Source: Anthracocystis setariae (lineage: Eukaryota; Basidiomycota; Ustilaginomycetes; Ustilaginales; Ustilaginaceae). From it: a stretch of DNA of 64,000 nucleotides. Below the pieces are notes generated by a model. The model saw only the letters and a program-made list of their open reading frames with translations. It searched no databases and had not been told where the DNA came from. Positions 1 to 10,900 of the stretch are shown piece after piece. The translations under genes were made by a program, and so were the position numbers. Positions within the stretch are counted from its first letter, which is position 1. Each line of letters opens with the position of its first letter. The stretch lies in NCBI GenBank assembly GCA_928724745.1, contig CAKMXJ010000008.1, positions 558,001 through 622,000 of the forward strand. Reading direction: 5' to 3'.

Positions 1-3000
1 GCGCCGAGAAGACGCTCAGCAGCAGCGCCGCGAAGTCGGCGTACATGAACATGAGATCGGACAAACTGCTACCGAACGAATACAACAACAACACTGAAAC
101 GAACTGGATCATGGAGCAGAGGACGATGTAGGAAAAAGCGCCGAACGAGGTGACCAGTGCGGCGCGGCCTTCCTTGATCACATCGAGCACGCACGAGATG
201 TTGTTCACGGACGACGTAAACGGTGCTGCCACCGACGCCTCGGCTTCAGACAACGAGATGCCGATATCAGCTGCCTTGAGTGCACCACAGTCGTTGGCAC
301 CATCACCACACATGCCCACCGTATACCCCAACGCCTGCAACCGTTCGATCAACTCGTGCTTTTCATCCGGCGACATCCTGGCAAAGATGGTGCCCTTGAT
401 CAGCATCCTACGCAAAGTCTCGACCGGCGCAAAGTCGATCATCCACCTAAACACATCCCCCGTCAAAGCAAGTTGGTAGTCCTGGAAATCAAACTCGTCC
501 AAATCCAACACATGTCGATCCACCTCCCTCGGCTGCAGATTATACGCATCCAGCTTGATCCGATCATCATCTACACTCGACCAATCCACCACCGCTCTCG
601 AACTCCTCTGCCCACCCTCGACAAACGTCGGCATAAACACATGCGCAGACTGCCCCACCATCCCGCACTCGCGCGCAACACTGATCGCCGTCCTCGGATT
701 ATCGCCCGTCACCATCTTGGTGATGATGTTCGCCTGCTTCAGCACCTCGATCGCCGGCGCCGTCTCGTCCTTGAGCTTATTCTCAAAGATGATCAGCCCC
801 AGAAAACGCAATCCGCTCTCGGCCTGTTCTCGACGCATCCGCTGCGCCTTGATCCAGCTCATGCCTGCCATGGATTTGCCAGCACACGCGATCACACGAT
901 ACCCATGCTTGGTGTAGTACGACAGCAGGTCGTCGTAGTCCGCAGGGAACGTATCCTTGTCGCAGATATCCACCATCACCTCGGGCGCACCTTTGACAAA
1001 CACCTCCATTGACTGCGATTTCAGTCGCTTGACAATCACGCTCATTCGGCGAAGTGACGAAACAAATTCAAACGTACGCAGCACGCCCAGTTCGAGAAAG
1101 TGCGCATGCCGTCCAGACTTGATCGCATCCTCAACCTCGAAAGCTTGTCCACCGGGTGGACGTACCACCGTTTGCACCAGTGCCGGAGGTCGTTCGGTGA
1201 GTTTCGATTTGCCGTTCTTAGCCGTACCCGTCTTGGTCGTCGCCTTGGCGGATCGCTCCTTGCCTTCGTCCAGCGTCCAGCCGGTATACTCGAACATCTT
1301 GACATCCAGCGGATCACCTATCACCTCGCCATCCACCACTTTGAGCGAATGGCACGTGGCGAGTGCATACAGCAGCGGCATCTTGCGCGCATCCGCATCG
1401 CTCTTGGAGCCCATGCCCACCGGCATCTCGTCCACGGTCTCGTGCAGTTCACTGAATCGGCCCGCCTTGAGATCGATCGTTCGGGTCCCAAGCACGTCGA
1501 GCCCGTCCGCGGTGAGCGTACCGGTCTTGTCGAAGCAGAAGACGTTGACCTTGCCTCCGATGATGACGCGATTGGGCGAGATGCAGAAGATGTTGAGCTT
1601 GCGAAGACGGTTGATGGCGAAAGAGATGCCGATCGACATGGTGGCAGGCAAAGCAGGCGGCACCACCACAGTGACAAGATCCAGCGCACGGATCACAATC
1701 GTGTGCCAAGCGATGCCGATCTTGACGAAGTTGACAGCCGAGAAGGTGAAGCCGATTCCCGCGACAATCGCAAGGAAGCCGATGAAGCGGAACGAATCGC
1801 GGTAGAACTTAAAGCCCATTGGTTTGGGGAACAGCATGCTGCGCACCAGCGCACCTTTGGTAGTGTTGAATCCAGTGCGTACAACCATCGCCTTGGCGCC
1901 AGTCTCGTTCTTATCGGTCGAACCATTGCCACGGATGCGAATGATGCGAGTCCCGGAGAAGAGGAAGTGCTTGGCGAGATCAGCGGTGACCTCGGTGCCC
2001 GCGGCGTGAAGCCCGACCATGGTGGGCGTGGTGAGCGGCACCTTGCTGACCGGTACACTTTCGCCTGTAAGCATACTCTCGTTGACAATGGCGTCGCCGC
2101 TGAGCAGCACACTGTCCGCCGGGAAAAGGAGTAGACCGGATTCGGCTACATCGTAGACATCACCTGGGACGAGATCACCGGAATCGAGCACCTGCCAGTT
2201 TCCTTCGCGCAGGACCCTGACCTCGCAGGTAAAGCGGCTCATCTCACGCATGCGGTTGACGGTTTGGCGAGTCTCGATGAGCGTGGTAAAGATGGAAGCG
2301 AGCGAGATGACGGCAATGCAGAAGGCGTAGTAGTAGTAGTTGTCGAAGGACCAGAGGATGATGGAGACGATCTGGAACATGTAGAAAGGGTGAAGCACTT
2401 CATCGACCAAAAGCTGCCAGGTGGATTTGGCCTGGATTTCGATGACGTTTTTGCCAAAGATGGTGGTGCGATCTTTCTCGGCGTCGAAGCTGATGCCGTT
2501 GTTGATCGCATTGAGCGAGGTCCAGAGAGGGTCCCTCCAGTCCTTAACCATGCGAAGGCGGCCAGTGGGTGGATGCAGGGCGAAGCGAGTATATCGGTAA
2601 TCGAAAAAGCTGAGCTCCATGAGTTGCTCGGTCTGCACGCCAGAAAGCATGGGCAGCCCTCCCGTAGGCGGAGCGTCCAAGTTACTGGAGCCGTTGGTGG
2701 CAGTGACGCCGTTGATGATGCTACTCTTGGCAGAGGTGGCTTTGGAAGGTGCATTGCTCTTACTGACAAGCTCGGGAGGAAGGTTGATCGTGGGCGCGGA
2801 CTGGAATTCGGCCTGAGTGGAGGGGGGTTCGCGAGACGAGTGCGGGAAGACGGTTGCGAGAGGGCGAGCAAAGGGAATGGTCGTGATTGTCTCCTTGTGC
2901 AGATCCCCCCACTGGTTCTCGATCACGATGAACTCGGCGTCTTCAAATGCGACCTCCTTGCAGACGTACTTGAGGCGGAAGCGAGGCAGCCATCGACCGA

Positions 3001-4384
3001 CTAGATAGACGATACCGAAAGTAAGGCAGCAAACGACCGAGTAGATGATCTGATTGGCAACGAGCGTTCGATAGCCAGTGAAACGAATGACAGTATCTTC
3101 TTCGGCGAGATAGACCTGCTGGCGGCTCTTGGAAGACTTGTCGAGGAAGCTGAGATCTCTCTTAGCTTGAGCAGCGCTGATACCGGTCGCACGATCGCGG
3201 GCGTGGACGCTGGCGCGATTGTCGGCCTCGGATCGGACAAAGCCAGACGCATCGCCTTGCTCAAGATCGCGGCCGCCAAGCTGGGCATCTAGTTCATCTT
3301 CAGGTGGATGGTCGGTGGAGAAGCGGGTATCACCAAAGACGGGATCGACCGAGCCGCTGAGGGTGCCAAACACCGAGGGAAGAATGCCGTTACGGTTCGC
3401 ACCGTCCTCGTCGTCGGAAGTGTGGTACGACGCATCTTCATCTTCTTCGTCATCGAAGCCGTAATCATCATCGCTCCAGCCTCTGCCATCCTGTTCCTCA
3501 TCGCTGTCATCTAGACCTGCGTCGGATGGGCCAGCTCGAGATGAAACTACCGAGCCCGAGGAGCGTCTGCGTGATAAGAGAGGGCGAGAAGAAGAGCGGC
3601 GGCTTGGTGCATCGTCGTCGTCGTCATCATCGCCACGGTCACCACGGATGGAGGCGAAAAGGGAGCCAAGCACACCTTTCGGCTGACTGGATCCGGTGAG
3701 CTCGGAATCTTCAGGAACGCGCTTCCTTCGGCCAAAACGGTAGGCGCTTCCGCTGCGTTGACTTGCGGGCTTACGGCGACCAGCGACCGAGTCTGGAGAA
3801 ATGCTGCGTTCGCTCGAGGTGGTGACGGCTTCGCTCTGGGCGGATGTGATCGAAAGTTTGCGGGTACGACGAGGAGAGCGGCCTTCCATGGAGATGCGCC
3901 TTCGAGAGCTTCGAGAAGCACGACGACCAAGCTCAGGTCTGGCCATCTCATGGCGCATGCTGCTCACCGAACTCGGCACAGCTCCGGCACCAGGACCATC
4001 AAAGATACTACCGCCCTCGTCGTAGCTGCCCACCTGACTATCCCGACGCCGTCTACGTCCGATCTCGACAGCACCGCCAGAAGCATCTGCCGATGCGGAT
4101 GCATCGTTGTTGCCAACATCAATGCCGGCCTGGCGCTGGGACAAAGCCCACTCGATTGCCTCCCTTGCCTCTTGATCGTCAAAGTAGGGGGAGGAAGCGA
4201 ATGCAGTGGCATCTAGTTGAGATTCGGTGGTGTCTGCTGTCTTGTTTTCTGCTTCTGTTGTGGCCTTCTTGGCAGTCAGCTGAAAAGGAGCCTGGTATTC
4301 GTCGGCAGCTACTTCGAAAGGCTGCTGCGACTTGGATCCCTGGCCTCGGCGCTCGTTTGTGCCAGAGCGATCTGGATCCGTCAT
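1..4384 (-). CDS. P5B-type cation/polyamine-transporting ATPase (Ypk9/ATP13A2-like), 3' end cut by window edge
   Basis: About 1461 codons are visible without an intron; the frame runs off position 1, so the last membrane helices and the stop are missing. Seen: an ATG at 4384; a long hydrophilic, acidic and serine-rich N-terminal tail (about residues 1-400); the P5 N-terminal motif ending in FFDYRYTRF; TGES near residue 770 (actuator domain); the PPALP motif of P5 ATPases near 907; the phosphorylation site DKTGTLT with Asp about 952; TGDNP; and the hinge GDGAND near 1358. Known: PPALP followed by a Gly-rich helix marks the P5B branch (yeast Ypk9, animal ATP13A2), which resides in vacuolar or lysosomal membranes and is linked to polyamine export and metal tolerance. 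Inferred: the same vacuolar role here. P5A (Spf1) is the alternative but fits less well because of the motif and tail. Confidence 0.93.
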   Translation of the reverse strand, partial: MTDPDRSGTNERRGQGSKSQQPFEVAADEYQAPFQLTAKKATTEAENKTADTTESQLDATAFASSPYFDDQEAREAIEWALSQRQAGIDVGNNDASASADASGGAVEIGRRRRRDSQVGSYDEGGSIFDGPGAGAVPSSVSSMRHEMARPELGRRASRSSRRRISMEGRSPRRTRKLSITSAQSEAVTTSSERSISPDSVAGRRKPASQRSGSAYRFGRRKRVPEDSELTGSSQPKGVLGSLFASIRGDRGDDDDDDDAPSRRSSSRPLLSRRRSSGSVVSSRAGPSDAGLDDSDEEQDGRGWSDDDYGFDDEEDEDASYHTSDDEDGANRNGILPSVFGTLSGSVDPVFGDTRFSTDHPPEDELDAQLGGRDLEQGDASGFVRSEADNRASVHARDRATGISAAQAKRDLSFLDKSSKSRQQVYLAEEDTVIRFTGYRTLVANQIIYSVVCCLTFGIVYLVGRWLPRFRLKYVCKEVAFEDAEFIVIENQWGDLHKETITTIPFARPLATVFPHSSREPPSTQAEFQSAPTINLPPELVSKSNAPSKATSAKSSIINGVTATNGSSNLDAPPTGGLPMLSGVQTEQLMELSFFDYRYTRFALHPPTGRLRMVKDWRDPLWTSLNAINNGISFDAEKDRTTIFGKNVIEIQAKSTWQLLVDEVLHPFYMFQIVSIILWSFDNYYYYAFCIAVISLASIFTTLIETRQTVNRMREMSRFTCEVRVLREGNWQVLDSGDLVPGDVYDVAESGLLLFPADSVLLSGDAIVNESMLTGESVPVSKVPLTTPTMVGLHAAGTEVTADLAKHFLFSGTRIIRIRGNGSTDKNETGAKAMVVRTGFNTTKGALVRSMLFPKPMGFKFYRDSFRFIGFLAIVAGIGFTFSAVNFVKIGIAWHTIVIRALDLVTVVVPPALPATMSIGISFAINRLRKLNIFCISPNRVIIGGKVNVFCFDKTGTLTADGLDVLGTRTIDLKAGRFSELHETVDEMPVGMGSKSDADARKMPLLYALATCHSLKVVDGEVIGDPLDVKMFEYTGWTLDEGKERSAKATTKTGTAKNGKSKLTERPPALVQTVVRPPGGQAFEVEDAIKSGRHAHFLELGVLRTFEFVSSLRRMSVIVKRLKSQSMEVFVKGAPEVMVDICDKDTFPADYDDLLSYYTKHGYRVIACAGKSMAGMSWIKAQRMRREQAESGLRFLGLIIFENKLKDETAPAIEVLKQANIITKMVTGDNPRTAISVARECGMVGQSAHVFMPTFVEGGQRSSRAVVDWSSVDDDRIKLDAYNLQPREVDRHVLDLDEFDFQDYQLALTGDVFRWMIDFAPVETLRRMLIKGTIFARMSPDEKHELIERLQALGYTVGMCGDGANDCGALKAADIGISLSEAEASVAAPFTSSVNNISCVLDVIKEGRAALVTSFGAFSYIVLCSMIQFVSVLLLYSFGSSLSDLMFMYADFAALLLSVFSA

Positions 4385-4779
4385 GCTGGGCTCTCGACGG
4401 AAGAGGGATGCGATCAATCCAGTGATGTGGAGAGTGGATGAGGATCAGCAAGATCGCAGCCTGGCTGTTGACACACACACACACACACACACGCACGCAC
4501 GCACAGACACAAATGCACGATCCTGAAAAGCTTTCTCTGTTTTTGCGCCTTTTTGAGCGTCCGACCACCCACCTCCACCCTCGCCTTTATCAATAGGCGC
4601 GCCCACACGAGCGAAACATCGATCTAACAAATTCCGTTTTCTCACCACTCACACTCAGATCCTCTGCTGCTGTCATAACTGTATTAGTATAGCTCGGCCA
4701 CGTTCTGGGATTCAAAACGGCAAACATGTGCAACTACTTGGATTAGATTGCCGCATCTGGTACAGACGGACAAGTACCA
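4385..4779. other. Intergenic: P5B ATPase upstream region / ubc2 downstream region
   Basis: This 395-base gap separates two minus-strand genes and must hold the ATPase promoter and the ubc2 3' flank. A CA dinucleotide tract changing to CACG repeats lies at 4471-4510, about 90 bases upstream of the ATPase ATG, so it is probably in its 5' leader. No further gene was seen. Confidence 0.6.
4471..4510. repeat. (CA)n/(CACG)n microsatellite
   Basis: An uninterrupted CA run passes into three CGCA units. It sits just upstream of the P5B ATPase start and is probably transcribed as leader. Confidence 0.9.
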
Positions 4780-7131
4780 TCATGGCGAATTTGCCGTGGC
4801 ACCTCCAGCTTCAGCGTTGCTCATGGCTGCTGATGTCAGCGCGTTGGCCGATTGAGATTTGGGCAGCATGCCGTTGCTGTTGCTCGCAGCTCCACCACTG
4901 ATCGATGACGATGACGATGACGACGACGACGACGACGATAGCTTGCCAAGATACCACGAAGGTAGCCATGCATGCATATGCGGATCTCGTTCTTGAACGC
5001 AGTACGACCAATGGTTGTACCTTTTGAATACGCGCACCCGCTCATCCTTCTGCAGATGCAGATCACCTTCGTCATAGTCCATTAGCATGATCCCTGGCGT
5101 ACTCGTACTCGTGATGATCGATGGTGAGATCGTCGCCCGCTTCTCTGAATCCAACATGCTGCCCAAAGGCCGACTGGTTTCGAGCAGACATCCTGCCGGC
5201 ACCCAGCCCGATGCAAACTCGGCGCGATAGTTGGAATAGGTAACGCCGTCTTGACCTTCGTCTGAGATCACTTCGGTTGTTGGAACGCTGAACACGACAT
5301 CGCCGGTACCGTCGCGCTTGGCATCTCTCTGAACGATCCACCATCCTTTCGCCTTGTTCAAGACGATGAATGTGTCGCCTACGTTGACGTCGAATTCGTC
5401 GTCGCGTTCAGGCATGTACGGATAGATGGCCACCGCATAGGTTCTGGTGAGCTTGGTGCGCTCGGGCAGGTCACTGGCAGGCCCAACTTCAACTGGTTGC
5501 GCCGTGTTGGTCACAAGAGCTCCGGGCGGTGGCATTCCAACGATGATGCGGCGTCGATCAGCTCTGGGTGGTGCACGCTTCTTGGTGGCTGTGCCGCCCT
5601 CGCTCTCGCGCTCCTGCAGCTTGGCTGCTGCCTTGGCCTCGGCGATGGCGATCGGCGACTTGACGTCGCGGATGTGTCGCAGCATGAACACGGGGCTTTG
5701 ATCGTTCTCTTTGAGCTTCTGGAACAGCAGCAACGGCTTTTCGTCGTAGCTCAGACATCGCTCCGTTTTGCCATAGCAGATGAACAGCGCATACTTGCGC
5801 CAGTCGTCGTTGATCTTGTACTTTTTCAGCGCTGCCGGCAGCACTTTGTAGCACGGGTCATCGAGCGTGACACGGAACGACTTGTATGGGTTGCTATCGG
5901 ACGAGCTGCTGTTGTTGGGTCCAGGTGCCGACGACGACGACGACGAGTTGGCGGCTGCGTTAGGGTTGGCGCCAAGTTCAGTGGTACTGGCCATATCTTT
6001 GGAGTCGTCGCGCTCGACAGCTGAGCTCGAGGGCGCACTGCCACCATTGCTGTTGGCAAGCTCCGAGTGGTTGGCAGACGAGGGAGAGTTTGCATTGGGT
6101 GAATATGCAGTGAGCGCACCCAACGAGCCAGCTCGAGGCCGCGAAGAGGCTGCTGCATCAGGCTGTGCGATGGAGTTCTGATGTGCAAGTCGGCGCGTGG
6201 GGCTGACCACTGAGGAGGAGCCGGCACTCGAAGGCTGCTGAGATGGCTGTGGGAGCGGTTGGGCAAAGCCGGGCTGAGAGAGCGAGGTATGCAAGGCAGC
6301 AGAGGGCGTCGACTGGGTTGGCGACAAGTCGGTGGGCCCAACGTTGGCCGAGCTGCCCGGATACGAATGAGCGACAGTTGTGGGCGTCATGGGCGAGTTG
6401 GCGCCAGTACCGTCTGATCTGCCGGGCGTGAGCGTAGCTGGTTTGAACCCGCTCATCGGATGGCCTGCTGGATAAGTGAAGCCGGTGCGAGTTGGCGAGA
6501 CGAGACCGGCAAAGTTGCGCGAGGTGGGCGACTCGAGCGGCAAGCTAGCCGTACGCGTGGATGCAGCGTCGGAGCTGGACGCTAAGCCTGGGATGGAATT
6601 GATGCTGCTTTCCGAGGAGTGGTGGGAATGAAGCGAATTTGAGACAAGGGTGATGGGCGTATCGATGGAGTGCGCTTTGACTCCCACCTGCCTGGCGACC
6701 GAAGCCATATCCTGTTGGAAGCGAGCGAGGTAATCTGCCAGACGAAGGATCTGCGATTCGAGAAGGCGGATGCGATCATCTCGTTGGCGGAGCGCACCAG
6801 CCATGTGAGCTGTGGTGAGAGCATTTGAAGCTTGCTCTTGCGCTTCGACAGATTTGGGAATCCAATCGCCATCCTGAATTGGGATGCCAAACTGCTGTTT
6901 GAGGCGATGGATGGCGCCCAGAAGAGCCAGTCGTTGACCAATAGTAACTACACCGATATCCTTCAAGGCTTCATCGTCGAGCAGCACGAGAACATCGCCA
7001 GTGATGCCATTCGACTTGAAGTCTCGTGCATATTTGGAAAGGCCGACATTAGAAAGCCAATCAACGACCTGCTGCTCGGACCACTTGTTGACATGGATTG
7101 TCGGCGACGACATGGGGCTATGAGACGCCAT
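4780..7131 (-). CDS. ubc2: Ubc2-type adaptor protein (SAM, RA, two SH3 domains)
   Basis: 783 residues from the first ATG (7131). The frame stays open 12 codons further but from a GTG; a TTAGCTACAG just upstream could be an acceptor, so a short 5' exon is not excluded. Domains in order: SAM about 13-81; a long Ser/Pro/Asn-rich linker; Ras-association domain about 415-485 (starts SFRVTLDD); SH3 about 563-650 (VAIYPYMPERDDEFDV, GWW); second SH3 about 678-729 (MLMDYDEGDLHL); then polySer. Known: this order is that of Ustilago maydis Ubc2, a Ste50-related adaptor in the pheromone-response MAPK pathway needed for filamentous growth and virulence; ascomycete Ste50 lacks the SH3 tail. Inferred: the same cytoplasmic role, linking a Ras/Rac-type GTPase to the MAPKKK. 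Confidence 0.93.
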   Translation of the reverse strand: MASHSPMSSPTIHVNKWSEQQVVDWLSNVGLSKYARDFKSNGITGDVLVLLDDEALKDIGVVTIGQRLALLGAIHRLKQQFGIPIQDGDWIPKSVEAQEQASNALTTAHMAGALRQRDDRIRLLESQILRLADYLARFQQDMASVARQVGVKAHSIDTPITLVSNSLHSHHSSESSINSIPGLASSSDAASTRTASLPLESPTSRNFAGLVSPTRTGFTYPAGHPMSGFKPATLTPGRSDGTGANSPMTPTTVAHSYPGSSANVGPTDLSPTQSTPSAALHTSLSQPGFAQPLPQPSQQPSSAGSSSVVSPTRRLAHQNSIAQPDAAASSRPRAGSLGALTAYSPNANSPSSANHSELANSNGGSAPSSSAVERDDSKDMASTTELGANPNAAANSSSSSSAPGPNNSSSSDSNPYKSFRVTLDDPCYKVLPAALKKYKINDDWRKYALFICYGKTERCLSYDEKPLLLFQKLKENDQSPVFMLRHIRDVKSPIAIAEAKAAAKLQERESEGGTATKKRAPPRADRRRIIVGMPPPGALVTNTAQPVEVGPASDLPERTKLTRTYAVAIYPYMPERDDEFDVNVGDTFIVLNKAKGWWIVQRDAKRDGTGDVVFSVPTTEVISDEGQDGVTYSNYRAEFASGWVPAGCLLETSRPLGSMLDSEKRATISPSIITSTSTPGIMLMDYDEGDLHLQKDERVRVFKRYNHWSYCVQERDPHMHAWLPSWYLGKLSSSSSSSSSSSSISGGAASNSNGMLPKSQSANALTSAAMSNAEAGGATANSP

Positions 7132-7989
7132 AGCTGATTCGCTCGGAAGCTCAGTTGAGCTTGTCACTGTAGCTAAGTGACGGAGCCACGTAGCAGCTGG
7201 TGTGGATGCAGTTCAGATGGAAGCGCGCATAAGCGACATCTCCATCTTGGCACAAAGCGTCGGAGCCAGCGGTGGATGCGATGGACGAGCAAGCTGGGAT
7301 CTGTGCGATGCGTTCGAATCAGTATGGTGCGTGAGCTGACCTGTTGCGTTGGTGGACGTGCTGAAGCGTCAAGAGGATGCGAGATCACGCTGGAATGATC
7401 AGACGCAATAACGAGTCCATGCGATGGTGTGCAGGGGTGATGTTGACAAGCGCAAAAGATGGATGAGCAGACAGAATCAGAATCAAGTAGCCAGGTCCGA
7501 CACACGAAACCCTTGTCTGCATGCGACCAGGCTCGCTTAGTACAGTAAAGTGCAGTAGAGGTGTGCCGGGATGCGTTCGTTCGCGTTGGATGCTGCACTC
7601 TGGCTGCGCAGCTGCTCAACTCGGGCCACATGCTCAGACAGCAGTACAGTACTGCCATCACCGATGATTCTATTTTCGCAGCCCATAATTTTGGCCGAAA
7701 TAAATCAATTAAATAATAATATATAATATCATCAAGAAGGGAAGCTATCACTTACAGCATGTCCGCTCTTGTCTCTTGATGGGATTGTCGTGCCGCAGGC
7801 TTCATGGTCTCACCTGATCTTACTTCAGACGGCTATGCTTTTTCATTGTGTCAGCCACCACTGCAGCACATGGCTGACAGACATTCTCTTGCCACACTTG
7901 TACAGTTGCATTCAGTTAGATGCGTTTTGTCTTTGAGTATTGCTATACCAGTCAAGTATCCGTGGACAAAAGCGCCCAACACGAGCGCA
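7132..7989. other. Intergenic: ubc2 promoter region
   Basis: About 860 bases between the rsc9-like stop and the ubc2 start, both minus-strand genes. Around 7685-7735 it is very AT-rich. Three copies of the TACAGT-type motif occur (7541-7547, 7643-7654 as an AGTACAGTACTG palindrome, and near 7900). I saw no ACAAAGGGA-type pheromone response element on a visual pass. No supported gene; open frames here have low-complexity, non-protein-like composition. Confidence 0.5.
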
Positions 7990-10900
7990 TCACGACAATT
8001 GAGGGTCGACTTGACCCAAGCTCGACCATGTCGAATCTCCTCGTGTTGGGCGACGATGCAGCTCCGCTAGCGTGTCATTGATGTACGAAGTCAGAATGTC
8101 GTTCTGCGACGAGTGGTGCATCAGCTCATTCTCCACTCCTTCCACTGCATCCAGTACCCTGGTTGCTGCATCTACCGCCCACGCCTCTGTCGTCTCAAAG
8201 TCATCCTCGCCCCTCCATTGCGATCGCCCTTCCGCAGCAGCATCTCCTTGCTCGCCCTCGTCATCATCACCACCTCCTCCTGCATGTTTGCACCTGTCCG
8301 AAGAGCCGAAATTGGCTGGCAACGGTAGACCGAACCTATCATCGCCCTGTCCCCGAATCGCGGCTGCATCCTCTTCGTCCTCGGTCTGGTCGCTACGCTT
8401 GGATCCTGCCTTTTGCAGCAAAGACGCCGCTCGCCTCGTCAGCATACGCAGAATCAGGATCGAAGTAAACGCGGGTCCTTGAGGCGACACGTTGTCGTCG
8501 TTGCCAACGGATGGTGTGCGAATCACGTCGAAGACGTACCAGCCAGGGTTGTCCACCGTGCCGCTAGAGCGAGTTGCATTGGTGGACGCACGTCGCGCAT
8601 GGCCGCTACCGTCTGCCTTGCCACTATCTCCGCCGGATACAATGCTGTCCAGTGTGAAGCTCACATCTACGCCGTCCGAATCCCTCTTGCCGCGCAACAC
8701 ACGCGCACCATTAGCACCTTTCGCAGCAATCAGCTTCGCCGCTTCACCCGTGTGCTTGCCGCCTGACACAACGCGCAGATTCTCATCTACCACGATTTCG
8801 GAACGTCCTGGTGCTTGGCGTGACTCGGTCGCAGTGTCAGTGGACTTGATATGCGTCAGCACGTGCGACAACAGCACTCGCTTTTGCGCCACCTCGGACG
8901 TGAAGCCGCTTGTTTTGGTGTCAAAGCTGCAATGCTTCCATCCGCATCGACCATCGGTAGCGTACTCGACGTGCAACTTTGCATGCCTCTTCTGTGCCTC
9001 CGGAGTGTCTGTTTCAGGAGCTGAACACGTCGACCATCGACACCTGTAAGGCTCCAAAACGTCAGGGTCCCTGTCCCTGACTTCGACGCCCTTGATGACG
9101 AAACGCTGCGGTTGACCGTTTTGCGCAGGCACCACCATGGCGGCTGCTTGCGGAAAGACGTGACTGACAGCGCGAATCAGCTCAGCAGCTTGCGCCAGCG
9201 GAACGCCGTCGTTATGGTTGGTGAATTCTTCCTTGTACGCGGTCCAAAACTCCATCTGGGTGACTTCGCGCTCCGGATTACGTTGGAAGACCATCCTCAT
9301 CCACGCAATGCCTCGCTCGGGCTCTTTGAGACCGAGCAGACTCTGACGTTCCTGGCGGGTGAGCTTTTTGCGTCTGGCGCGTTCCTGTGGCGTCTCGTTG
9401 GCGAGCCTAATCTGCAAATCTCGTTTCTTGCGTAGTGTTTCATAGTGGCGGCTGGGAACACTCGAGACCCATTCCTGTGGCACTGTGAGCGGTAGTGCAC
9501 GCTCCCACATGGTGCGACCAAGCTGCAAGTTGCGTGACAAAATGCGAACGAGGGCTGCGGTTTTCGCTGTGGCGTGCGCACTCGCAGCTTGAGCTGACTG
9601 GATGGCAGTCGGGCTGCTTCGCTGCGTCTTTGTGGAGCGGTGGGCATCCAGATGGACAGCTGCGGCGATTTTGATGGCGTTGTTGCCAATACAGACGAGT
9701 TGGTAGAGCAAATCGAGCACAGCTTCGAGTAGCTCGGTGTCTTGGGTGAGGGGCAGGAGCTCGACGCAACGCTGTAGCAGACCGGGCGATTCCTCTCCGG
9801 AGGGCAGCGTAATGTCGAGGAAAGCAGCCTCGTTACGTTCGACAGCGGCCATGGTGGAGAGGCAGCGCAACGAGCCCAGCAAGAAGGCGCGATCTTTGGA
9901 ATTCTTGGCCAGTGAAATGAGCACTGAGAAGATCTCATCGCCGGAGCTAGCATGGGCTTTGGCAGGCTCGGATGGGTCCGACGCGGTGGACTGTCTATTG
10001 GCTGCAGTGGAAAGTGCACCTGCGGCGCGGCGTGTCAAGACGATCTTGCTCGCCAGTGCCTCGAGGATGTCGAGGAAGTAGAGACGCAATTCGGCAATAC
10101 CTTCGATTTCCAGCCAGCCATCCTCGTGCGCAGACTCAGACGGGTCTTGATCGAGTTTGCGGACATGGTCGAGGTGGATCGCTGCGACGGGAAGTTGAAG
10201 AATGTCGCGGATGAGGTCGTGAATGCCTTTGATCGAGGCCAAGCTGCGTGCATTGGAGCTGTGAGTGGTGAAATTGCGAAGCGATAGGGCAGCTTCGAGT
10301 GCTCTACGCATCAGAGTAGCGTGCGCTGGGACGGCACAAGGATTGAAAAGGATGGCTGGACGAGGCTGTGAATGAAAACCTCTGACAAGAGCGTGACTGG
10401 TGTCGTGATTATAGTTATTGTTGGTTAGCTGAAGTGTCGAGATGCCTTGATGACCGTCATCACCAGGAGCACCAATGCCCACGTCGCGGACCTCGGACGG
10501 CTGCTCAAAATAAGCAGAAGCCCACTTAGCCTCAGGTTGTCCGGTGAGAGCGGCGTGAATTCTGCGCACGTACGAGAGCAAGGCGTCCGCCAGGCCCGGA
10601 ACACTGTCGAGGGTGAATTCGCGAGCTGCGGGGTCGCGGTGATTTGCGGTAAGCTGAACGAGACGAGAAAGAGCCCAATCGATCTGTGATGGCAAACCCG
10701 ACTTGAGCGACAACAGAATGCGATTGCTGGGACCGGGGAGAAGGTAAGATGCTTCGAAACCATCTCCCACCATCTTTGGACGCTTGAAGGCGGCAGAAGG
10801 ATCGTTGGTGGAATACGGCGCCCTGGGCATTCCAACACGGTGTGCTGAGCTCGGCTTTGGTGTTTGCATTTGAGGTCGTGCTGAAGAGGTGTGTGCAGAA

